This document shows, in pieces, positions 27,513-34,946 of a stretch of DNA of 64,000 nt. The stretch comes from Amphibacillus jilinensis Y1 (GTDB taxonomy: Bacteria > Bacillota > Bacilli > Bacillales > Amphibacillaceae), in assembly GCF_000306965.1 (NCBI RefSeq), contig NZ_JH976434.1:897440-961439 (forward strand), given 5' to 3'. Position numbers and translations under genes: made by a program. The first letter of the stretch is position 1, and each line of letters starts with the position of its first letter. Below the pieces are notes generated by a model that saw only the letters and a program-made list of their open reading frames with translations, did not search any database and had not been told where the DNA came from.

Positions 27513-28790
27513 ATGAACACTTTTATGGATAAATTAGAAAACGTGTTGATGCCTGTTGCAGACAAGTTGAATAATAATCGTTATTTAACAGCGTTACGCA
27601 ACGGATTTATGGTGGCGCTACCACTAATTATTTTTGGGTCTATCTTTGTGGTTATTGCCAACTTACCTATAGAAGATTTCATTGGAGAGGAAGCGTACAG
27701 CACCTTACAAGATACGTTAGGACCAGCATCTGCAGCAACATTAAGTATTATGGGCCTATTTGTTATTTTAGGTATTGGGTATAAAATGGTCGAGCAAAGA
27801 GAGGGCGAGTCTATCTATGGCGCCGCTGTTGCATTGGGTGCTTTTTTGATTTTAACACCTCAGGTTGTAGATGAAGTAAGCGGCGTAATTCCGACATCAG
27901 CGTTAAGTGCTCAAGGTATGTTTTTAGGTATATTTACTGCATTTATTGCAGCTGAGTTGTATCAATATTTTGTGAGCAAAAACTTTACCATAAAAATGCC
28001 TGCTGGTGTGCCCAGTGCTGTTTCTCGTTCTTTTAGTGCACTTATTCCAATCACTTTTACGTTAACCATCTTCTTAGCTATTCGAATAATTTTTGACTAT
28101 ACACCGTTTGAGACCGTACAAAATTTTATATATACAGTTATTCAAGAACCTTTAACTGCTCTTGGCAGCGGCCTTCCTGCTACCTTAATTGCTGTTCTTT
28201 TAATTCAGGTCTTCTGGTTTTTTGGTTTACATGGACAAATCATTATTAACTCTGTCCTTGATCCAATATGGTATACGCTAAATGATCAAAACTATCAAGC
28301 TTTCCAAGCCGGAGAAGAATTACCGAATATTGTTACTAAGCAATTTATTGATACCTTTATTGTCGGTATTGGTGGCTCAGGGATGACATTAGCTGTTCTT
28401 ATTGCTATATTTGTTGTTGCAAAAAGTAGACAAATGCGTGAATTAGGTAAACTCGGTATTGGCTCAGGTGTATTTAATGTTAATGAACCTGTTATCTTTG
28501 GTTTACCAATTATTATGAATCCACTTGTTATTATACCATGGTTACTTGCACCTGTTATTGTAGCCGCTGTCACTTATTTCTCAATGTCAATTGGTTTTGT
28601 TCCCAAACCATCCGGAGTTATTGTCTACTGGACTACTCCTCCTGTGTTAAGCGGATATCTTGCTACCGGTAATCATATTATGGGTGGCGTGATGCAACTA
28701 ATTAATATGGGTATTGTCTTTATGATTTGGCTACCATTCTTAAAAGTTATGGATAAACAATATTATGAAAAAGAAAAAAACGCTGCTTAA
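27513..28790 (+). CDS. licC: PTS cellobiose-type EIIC permease
   Basis: A 425-residue membrane channel for beta-glucosides of the lactose/cellobiose PTS family, with about ten hydrophobic segments. Typical sequences are MDKLENVLMPVADKLNNNRYLTALRNGFMVALPLIIFGS at the start, FWFFGLHGQ in the middle and GIGSGVFNVNEPVIFGLPIIMNP near residue 310. GGAGG precedes the ATG. It acts with the EIIB upstream and the EIIA downstream. Confidence 0.95.
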   Translation: MNTFMDKLENVLMPVADKLNNNRYLTALRNGFMVALPLIIFGSIFVVIANLPIEDFIGEEAYSTLQDTLGPASAATLSIMGLFVILGIGYKMVEQREGESIYGAAVALGAFLILTPQVVDEVSGVIPTSALSAQGMFLGIFTAFIAAELYQYFVSKNFTIKMPAGVPSAVSRSFSALIPITFTLTIFLAIRIIFDYTPFETVQNFIYTVIQEPLTALGSGLPATLIAVLLIQVFWFFGLHGQIIINSVLDPIWYTLNDQNYQAFQAGEELPNIVTKQFIDTFIVGIGGSGMTLAVLIAIFVVAKSRQMRELGKLGIGSGVFNVNEPVIFGLPIIMNPLVIIPWLLAPVIVAAVTYFSMSIGFVPKPSGVIVYWTTPPVLSGYLATGNHIMGGVMQLINMGIVFMIWLPFLKVMDKQYYEKEKNAA

Positions 28791-28895
28791 TAATAGCTTA
28801 GAAAACTTGCATCTACTCGTTTTTTTGTTAATTTGCTAGTTTTTCTTGGGCTTAGTATTTTGCGAAATTTTATGCTTTCCTAAGGTATAAAAGAA

Positions 28896-28928
28896 AATAC
28901 GGGTTTCTAAGACTATGAAACCCGTATT
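28896..28928 (+). other. 12-bp perfect hairpin between licC and licA
   Basis: AATACGGGTTTC (28896-28907) pairs perfectly with GAAACCCGTATT (28917-28928) around a 9-base loop. It lacks a T-run, so it may be a processing or stability element setting the ratio of EIIC to the downstream proteins, rather than a terminator. Confidence 0.6.
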
Positions 28929-28967
28929 GTATCTTGATCAGATTCTAGAAATTAGGGGGACAATACA

Positions 28968-29276
28968 ATGGAACAAACAATCACTGAAATTGCATTCCAA
29001 ATTATTTTATATGCCGGGAATGGTAAATCAAGCGCAATGGAAGCCATTCAAGAAGCTAAAGAAGGCAATTTTGATGCCGCAGATGAGAAAATCAAAGAGG
29101 CAAATGAAGAGCTCGGTAAAGCACATAAATTTCAAACCACCCTATTACAAGAAGAAGCACGAGGCGATGGTCAAACCGTCAATATTATCTTGATTCATTC
29201 ACAAGATCACTTAATGACCTCAATGACAGTAAGAGATCTAGCTATTGAAATTATTGAAATTTACCGTAATAAATAA
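28968..29276 (+). CDS. licA: PTS cellobiose-type EIIA component
   Basis: A 102-residue all-helical phosphocarrier that receives phosphate from HPr. The active histidine is in NIILIHSQDHLMTSMTVRDLA (His77 by count), and the fold begins ITEIAFQIILYAGNGKSSAMEAI. AGGGGGACAATACA precedes the ATG. It lies 177 bases after licC, the gap being filled by a strong hairpin, and ends 13 bases before the phospho-beta-glucosidase start. Confidence 0.93.
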   Translation: MEQTITEIAFQIILYAGNGKSSAMEAIQEAKEGNFDAADEKIKEANEELGKAHKFQTTLLQEEARGDGQTVNIILIHSQDHLMTSMTVRDLAIEIIEIYRNK

Positions 29277-29289
29277 GGAGGATGCATGT

Positions 29290-30675
29290 ATGACAGTAAC
29301 ATATCAATTTCCAGAAAACTTTTGGTGGGGCAGTGCGGCATCAGCAGCACAGACAGAGGGCTCTAATAATGGTGTCAGAGGCAAGGATATCTGGGATCAA
29401 TGGTTTGCAACAGAGCCCAACCGCTTCTTCGAAGGTGTTGGGCCAGAGGTCACTTCAGATTTTTACAATCGTTATAAAGAAGATATTAAAAACATGAAAG
29501 CAATTGGGCACAATACTTTTCGAATGTCTATCTCTTGGGCCCGTCTCATTCCAGGTGGTCGAGGTGACGTCAATCAAGAAGCCGTTACCTTTTACAATCA
29601 AGTCATTGACGAATTGCTTGCCAATGATATTGAACCCTTTGTTAACTTGTTTCACTTCGATATGCCTTTTGAACTTCAAGAATTAGGGGGTTGGGAAAAT
29701 AGAGAAGTGATTAGTGATTACGTTAATTACGCTAAAATAGCTTTTGACTTATTTGGTGATCGAGTAAAAACATGGTTTACCTTTAATGAACCCATCGTTC
29801 CCGTTGAAGGTGGCTACTTATATGATTTTCATTACCCTAATATCGTTGACGCTAAGCGGGCGATTCAAGTGGCTTATCACACCATGATTGCACACGCTAA
29901 AGTTGTCGACGTTTATCACAAAACCTATGACGGAAAGATCGGAATTGTTTTAAACCTAACACCTTCTTATCCACGAAGTCAAAACCCTGCTGACCTTAAA
30001 GCTTCTCATATTTGCGACTTGTTTTTTAACCGGAGCTTTCTTGATCCAGCTGTGAAAGGTGAATATCCAGAGGATCTTATTAAGCTTTTAGAAGAACACG
30101 GACACCTTCCTGTAACCGAACCGGGTGATCGACACTTATTAAAAGCAAACACTGTTGATATACTCGGTGTGAATTATTATCAACCAAGACGAGTAAAAGC
30201 TAAATCTGGTTTACCTAATCCGTATAGTCCATTTATGCCTGACTGGTTCTTTGACAATTACGAAATGCCTGGACGCAAAATGAACCCTTATCGCGGATGG
30301 GAAATTTATGAAAAAGGCATCTTTGATATTATGATAAATTTGAAAGAGAATTATGGTAATATTGAATCCTTTATTTCTGAGAACGGGATGGGTGTACAAA
30401 ACGAAGAAAGATTCCTTAAGAATGGGCGAATTGAAGATGACTATCGGATTGACTTTATTAAAGAGCACTTAAAATGGCTACACAAAGCTATTGAAGAAGG
30501 TTGTAATGTGAAGGGTTACCATCTGTGGACGTTTATGGATAACTGGTCATGGATGAACGCTTATAAAAATCGGTACGGCTTTTTCTCTGTTGACCTAAAA
30601 ACGCAAAAGCGAACAGCTAAGAAAAGTGCTTCTTGGTTCGCAGAAGTTTCGCAACAAAACGGCTTTAATGATTAG
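29290..30675 (+). CDS. licH: 6-phospho-beta-glucosidase, GH1
   Basis: Splits the phosphorylated beta-glucoside delivered by the PTS into glucose-6-phosphate and glucose or aglycone in the cytoplasm. The ATG at 29290 follows AGGAGG; the open frame extends upstream but without a ribosome binding site. At 461 residues it is the usual GH1 size. The acid/base glutamate is in TWFTFNEPIV, the nucleophile in FISENGMG, and the N-terminal signature is FPENFWWGSAASAAQTEG. By sequence it is GH1, whereas Bacillus subtilis LicH is GH4; the symbol refers only to its place in the operon. Confidence 0.92.
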   Translation: MTVTYQFPENFWWGSAASAAQTEGSNNGVRGKDIWDQWFATEPNRFFEGVGPEVTSDFYNRYKEDIKNMKAIGHNTFRMSISWARLIPGGRGDVNQEAVTFYNQVIDELLANDIEPFVNLFHFDMPFELQELGGWENREVISDYVNYAKIAFDLFGDRVKTWFTFNEPIVPVEGGYLYDFHYPNIVDAKRAIQVAYHTMIAHAKVVDVYHKTYDGKIGIVLNLTPSYPRSQNPADLKASHICDLFFNRSFLDPAVKGEYPEDLIKLLEEHGHLPVTEPGDRHLLKANTVDILGVNYYQPRRVKAKSGLPNPYSPFMPDWFFDNYEMPGRKMNPYRGWEIYEKGIFDIMINLKENYGNIESFISENGMGVQNEERFLKNGRIEDDYRIDFIKEHLKWLHKAIEEGCNVKGYHLWTFMDNWSWMNAYKNRYGFFSVDLKTQKRTAKKSASWFAEVSQQNGFND

Positions 30676-30690
30676 CAGTGAATGCATATA

Positions 30691-30718
30691 GCGTAGCAAT
30701 TTTTATTGCTACGCTTTT
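30691..30718 (+). terminator. Terminator of the cellobiose-type operon
   Basis: GCGTAGCAAT (30691-30700), TTTT loop, ATTGCTACGC (30705-30714), then TTTT. It separates the structural genes from the regulator gene. Confidence 0.88.
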
Positions 30719-30816
30719 GCACTTCATATAATAACGTTGCTATTTAGTTGATTTAGATTCAAATCTCGCTATGATAAAGGTAGGTCTTTCATCCAAACAA
30801 AAAGGAGGGGTGACAA

Positions 30817-32760
30817 GTGAACAGTCGAGCGATTAAAATATTACGCGAATTATTGGCATCTGACCAACCGATTACCAGTGACTATTTAGCCCATATCCTT
30901 GATGTTACTTCAAGAACCGTTCGTGATGACATAAAAGCACTTAATCATTCACTACACATGCACGGTGCAAAGATAAAGTCAACGCGTGGGACAGGTTACG
31001 AGTTACTCATTAATGACGACCAAAATTTTAGGCACTATTTAAATCAGTCTTTAAATCATGTTTCACAAGAGCAAGCACTATTAGATTCACCTGATGCACG
31101 GATTAGATACTTAGTTAAACGCTTTTTACTCGCAGAACGTTATTTAAAGCTTGATGACTTGTGCGATGAAATGCATATTAGCAAATCAACGATCCAGAGT
31201 GATCTCAGAAGTGTTAAAAAAATGTTAGAAAAACATGATATCTATCTCGATAAAAAACCGAATTATGGACTGAAAGCAATCGGGAATGAAGTTAAACTTA
31301 GGTTTGCCATGTCTGAATACATTTTTGATCGAAGTGAGACGGGTTCCAAAACGATTTGGCGAGACCAATTATCAACAATAGCAGATGCCGATAAAGAACA
31401 GTTAGATAAAGTATGGTCCGTCATTATTAATCAAATAAAAGAAAATCATATCTCATTAGCTGACATCGCGATAAACAATCTTTATATCCATATTGCGATT
31501 GCCTACAAACGTATAAAGAGCGGACACCAGGTTTCTTTAATCAATCAAGAGTTTGATGAAATCACGAAGCAGAAGGAATACCGTGTGGCTCATCATATCG
31601 TTCGTGCTGCTGAAGAGATATTCATGGTCAAATTCCCTCCGGAGGAAATTGCCTATATTGCTATTCACTTACTTGGAACAAAGATGGTCAGTCAAACCAA
31701 TATGAGTGAGGCAGAGCTTGAGAATATTATGGAAAAACAAATTCAAATCATGACCACGAAAATATTAGATGCATTAGAAGCAAAAATGCATCTTGGTATA
31801 CGTCATGATAAAGAATTACTAATTGGTTTAGGACTTCATCTAAAACCAGCTATTAATCGTTACAAATACGGGATGAATGTAAGGAACCCCATGCTACAAG
31901 ATATAAAGTTGAATTACCCTCTCGCTTTTGAAGCTGGCATTATCGCAGGTATCGTTTTAGAACAAGAAATGGATGTTTCCATCGATGAGAATGAAATTGG
32001 TTATATTGCATTGCATATTGGTGCAGCCATTGAACGAAAAAAGATGCAGTCCAGCCCCATGTGCTGTTACATTGTTTGTGCTTCTGGACTAGGCAGTGCC
32101 CACCTCATTAAGTATAAATTAAAAGCCGTATTTGGCTCTCGAATTGAAGTAATGGGCACAACAGAATACTATAAGCTAAAACAGATTCCTTTTGACAAAA
32201 CCGATTTCATTGTTAGCTCTGTACCGATTAATGAAGATCTACCGGTACCTGTTATTGATGTTAATGCGATTTTATCTGATAAAGACATCGCTAAAATTGA
32301 AGCATTTGTCGAGGAAGATATCGATCATGTTTTTGAATATATTCAAGAGGATCTCTTGTTCTTAAATAAAGATCTACAAACACAAGATGAAGTTCTTGCT
32401 TTCTTAGTTGATCAAATCAGTAAGACAACCAAGTTACCAGATGACTATTTAAAACGCATTTATGAACGTGAAGAAATTGCACCGACAGCATATGGTAATC
32501 TTATCGCTATTCCCCACCCAATCACAGCACAAACAAACGACACGTTCTTAACGATCTGCACACTTAAAAAACCCATTGACTGGGCAGATAAGCGTGTGCA
32601 ATTTGTTTGTTTATTAAATGTTGAAAAAGATAGCAAGGAAGACTTACAACATATGTATGAAATGCTCGGTAAGATGGTGGATAACCCTAGTTTAATCCAG
32701 CAATTGGTGCAGTGCAAAAATTATCGAGATTTCATTAATACATTGCTAGCACAAAATTAA
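30817..32760 (+). CDS. licR: LicR-like PRD transcriptional regulator
   Basis: A 647-residue multi-domain activator controlled by PTS phosphorylation. The GTG start at 30817 follows AAAGGAGGGG. Order: HTH_11 (about 1-60), second helix-turn-helix (about 95-165), PRD1 and PRD2 (about 180-400, with HIAIAYKRI, YIAIHLLGTK, LGLHLKPAINRYK, IALHIGAAIERK), an EIIB-like domain with Cys421 in YIVCASGLGS, and a C-terminal EIIA-like domain with His567 in IAIPHPIT. It directly follows the cellobiose-type operon, its likely target. Confidence 0.9.
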   Translation: MNSRAIKILRELLASDQPITSDYLAHILDVTSRTVRDDIKALNHSLHMHGAKIKSTRGTGYELLINDDQNFRHYLNQSLNHVSQEQALLDSPDARIRYLVKRFLLAERYLKLDDLCDEMHISKSTIQSDLRSVKKMLEKHDIYLDKKPNYGLKAIGNEVKLRFAMSEYIFDRSETGSKTIWRDQLSTIADADKEQLDKVWSVIINQIKENHISLADIAINNLYIHIAIAYKRIKSGHQVSLINQEFDEITKQKEYRVAHHIVRAAEEIFMVKFPPEEIAYIAIHLLGTKMVSQTNMSEAELENIMEKQIQIMTTKILDALEAKMHLGIRHDKELLIGLGLHLKPAINRYKYGMNVRNPMLQDIKLNYPLAFEAGIIAGIVLEQEMDVSIDENEIGYIALHIGAAIERKKMQSSPMCCYIVCASGLGSAHLIKYKLKAVFGSRIEVMGTTEYYKLKQIPFDKTDFIVSSVPINEDLPVPVIDVNAILSDKDIAKIEAFVEEDIDHVFEYIQEDLLFLNKDLQTQDEVLAFLVDQISKTTKLPDDYLKRIYEREEIAPTAYGNLIAIPHPITAQTNDTFLTICTLKKPIDWADKRVQFVCLLNVEKDSKEDLQHMYEMLGKMVDNPSLIQQLVQCKNYRDFINTLLAQN

Positions 32761-32833
32761 TAAGAGGCCCCTCCCTCCTTTTAAATTTAAGTTCATCGCA
32801 TTTCTCAAGATGACCTCTTTATTTTTCATTCTT

Positions 32834-32871
32834 AACAACTACTACACCTGCCCCGTAGTAGTTGTTTATTT
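32834..32871 (+). terminator. Terminator after the LicR-like gene
   Basis: AACAACTACTA (32834-32844) pairs with TAGTAGTTGTT (32856-32866), followed by TTATTTTT. Confidence 0.85.
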
Positions 32872-32910
32872 TTCATCATTTAAACAACCATTTTAAACTA
32901 ATCTAATTTG

Positions 32911-32927
32911 TTCCACTCGTTTTGGAA
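32911..32927 (+). promoter_or_regulatory. Candidate operator before the mannoside operon
   Basis: TTCCA...TGGAA inverted repeat with a 7-base spacer, upstream of a -10-like TATAGT at 32961. It could be the site of the PRD activator at 37644. Weak. Confidence 0.3.
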
Positions 32928-32974
32928 GAATATTAAATTAAAGATTAATCAATCCTAAGCTATAGTATACATAT

Positions 32975-32988
32975 AGAAAGCGTTATCA
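32975..32988 (+). promoter_or_regulatory. cre site before the mannoside PTS operon
   Basis: AGAAAGCGTTATCA matches the CcpA consensus TGWAANCGNTNWCA at 13 of 14 positions. It lies between the -10-like box and the ribosome binding site, so bound CcpA would block transcription. Confidence 0.75.
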
Positions 32989-33004
32989 AAAGGAGGGTGA
33001 CAGA

Positions 33005-33454
33005 TTGCTTATTACAGAGAAACAGATTTATTTAAAGCAAACATTCAAAGATAGAAATGAGGTACTCGCGTTTATAGCTGAACAGGCGATGAATCAAGAT
33101 GTCATCAACAATAAATCACTGCTTTTTGATGACTTCATAGCTAGAGAAGGTGAATATTCAACTGCTGTTCAAGAAGGCATTGCCATTCCACACGCAAAAA
33201 GTGCAGCGGTTAAGAAACCACAACTTTATTTTGTCAGTTTAGAAGAGCCTATCAGTTGGGCATCACCTGATCAATATCAGGTAAAGGTTATCTTTGCCAT
33301 CCTTGTTCCAAAAGAAGAAGCGGGAACAAAACACATTGCTATTCTATCAGCATTAGCATCTCGACTCATGGATGACGACTTCCAAGAGGCAGTCTTTGAG
33401 ATTGATCAAGAAACACAGCTATTAAACTTACTTAAGAAAATTGAGGAGGTGTAA
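33005..33454 (+). CDS. PTS fructose/mannitol-type EIIA component
   Basis: A 149-residue EIIA of the fructose family. It uses a TTG start at 33005 behind AAAAGGAGGG. The phosphorylated His63 lies in EGIAIPHAKSAAVKKP, and LEEPISWASPDQYQVKVIFAILVP follows as in the family. It is the first gene of a seven-gene operon, with EIIB three bases downstream. The cre site just upstream indicates repression by preferred sugars. Confidence 0.92.
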   Translation: MLITEKQIYLKQTFKDRNEVLAFIAEQAMNQDVINNKSLLFDDFIAREGEYSTAVQEGIAIPHAKSAAVKKPQLYFVSLEEPISWASPDQYQVKVIFAILVPKEEAGTKHIAILSALASRLMDDDFQEAVFEIDQETQLLNLLKKIEEV

Positions 33455-33457
33455 AAA

Positions 33458-33787
33458 ATGAAATTTGTTGGTATCACATCATGTATTGCCGGACTTGCAC
33501 ACACACCAATGGCGGCTAAAGCACTAGAAAAAGCAGGCGACAAACTTGGGCATGAAGTAAAGATTGAACAGCAAGGTGCTATGGGGATTGTTAATCAATT
33601 GAAAGCTTCTGACATAAGCGCAGCAGATGCTGTGATTATTGCGGCTGACCAATCGATTGAAGGAGAAGATCGCTTTAAAGGCAAACCCATTATTCGAGTG
33701 AAACTAGGACAAGTCGTTTCAAACGGTGAAACCGTGTTAACTAAAATCGTAAAAGTAATCACCGAAAAAACGCAATCAAGTAAATAA
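33458..33787 (+). CDS. PTS fructose-type EIIB component
   Basis: A 109-residue EIIB of the fructose family. The active Cys9 is in GITSCIAGLAHTPMAAKALEKAG; the more common form is CPTGIAHT, so the residues just after the cysteine are slightly unusual. The fold ends with a lysine-rich helix. GAGGTGTAAAAA precedes the ATG, three bases after EIIA. Confidence 0.92.
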   Translation: MKFVGITSCIAGLAHTPMAAKALEKAGDKLGHEVKIEQQGAMGIVNQLKASDISAADAVIIAADQSIEGEDRFKGKPIIRVKLGQVVSNGETVLTKIVKVITEKTQSSK

Positions 33788-33817
33788 CTAACAAAAAATA
33801 GTTAAGGAGGGTTTTAC

Positions 33818-34933
33818 ATGAAAAACAAGGTTCATGAATTTAAAAACCATTTGATGTCTGGTATTTCCTATGTATTACCTGTTATTATTTCAGGTTCTTT
33901 GGTTGTCGCAGTTGCAAAAATTGTCGGATTTTTGTTTGGCGAAACCGATTTAAACGCATTTGCTGATTCTAGCGGTATTCTCTACTATGCTTATCTATTT
34001 GAACAAGTCGGATGGACGGCTATCGGTTTACTTAATATCGTTTTAGGTGCTTATATCGCTCATTCCATCTCTGGAAAGCCAGGGCTTGCAGCCGGTTTAG
34101 TAGGTGGTGCACTAGCAAGTAGTACAAATGCCGGCTTTTTAGGCGCTGTACTTGCCGGTTTCTTTGCTGGCTGGTTGACTAATTGGGTTAAAAACAATAT
34201 TAAATTAGAAGGTTCCTTTGCCAGTGCTGTCCCTCTTATTATCTTACCTTTAATTACGGTAGGTGCAACAGGCATTTTAATGGCTCTTATACTTGGACAG
34301 CCACTCGGATGGTTAAACACCTCGCTGCTTGAGTGGATTACAGATATGACACAAGGCAGTACAAACAATGTCGTTCTAGCAGCAATACTAGGTGGCATGA
34401 TTGCATTTGACATGGGAGGTCCTGTCAACAAAGCTGCTTGGATGGCCGGAAACGCGTTATTAATCAGCGGTGTATACTTACCAGCTATTATGGTAAATGC
34501 AGCTATATGCGTACCGCCATTAGGCTATGGATTAGCCACATTAATTAAAAAGAACAATTTTTCTAATGAGTTAAAAGAGTCAGGAAAAGGATCTCTAATT
34601 ATGGGCATTATCGGCATTACTGAAGGTGCTATTCCTTTTACATTAAAAAGTCCATTAAAATTAATTCCATTAAACGTTGTTGCCGGAGCCGCAGGTTCTG
34701 CTACTGCGATTTTACTTGGTGCACATGATGTTATGCCTCCAGTAGGTGGTGTCTACGGGTTTTTCTCAGTGGGTAGTGGTTGGGCTTATGTGATAGGGAT
34801 TTTAGTTGGTGCTTTCATCATTGCATTTGGGGCTAATACATTAGTGAATTTTAACGATGAAAAACAAACAGCAAGTCAAGCAGAGACAGTAGCAACAGAA
34901 GATGATATCGAATTAGATTTTGACACATTGTAG
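33818..34933 (+). CDS. PTS fructose-type EIIC permease
   Basis: A 371-residue membrane channel, full length for a stand-alone fructose-family EIIC. Landmarks: LMSGISYVLPVIISGSLVVAVAKI, GFLGAVLAGFFAGWLTNWVKN, DMGGPVNKAAWM and the late MGIIGITEGAIPFTLKSPL with ITEGAIPF. An acidic tail (EDDIELDFDTL) ends the chain. GGAGG precedes the ATG. Separate A, B and C proteins next to a GH38 enzyme resemble, in content, the mannosylglycerate system MngA-MngB of Escherichia coli, where the three domains are fused. Confidence 0.93.
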   Translation: MKNKVHEFKNHLMSGISYVLPVIISGSLVVAVAKIVGFLFGETDLNAFADSSGILYYAYLFEQVGWTAIGLLNIVLGAYIAHSISGKPGLAAGLVGGALASSTNAGFLGAVLAGFFAGWLTNWVKNNIKLEGSFASAVPLIILPLITVGATGILMALILGQPLGWLNTSLLEWITDMTQGSTNNVVLAAILGGMIAFDMGGPVNKAAWMAGNALLISGVYLPAIMVNAAICVPPLGYGLATLIKKNNFSNELKESGKGSLIMGIIGITEGAIPFTLKSPLKLIPLNVVAGAAGSATAILLGAHDVMPPVGGVYGFFSVGSGWAYVIGILVGAFIIAFGANTLVNFNDEKQTASQAETVATEDDIELDFDTL

Positions 34934-34946
34934 GAAGGAGATAGCT

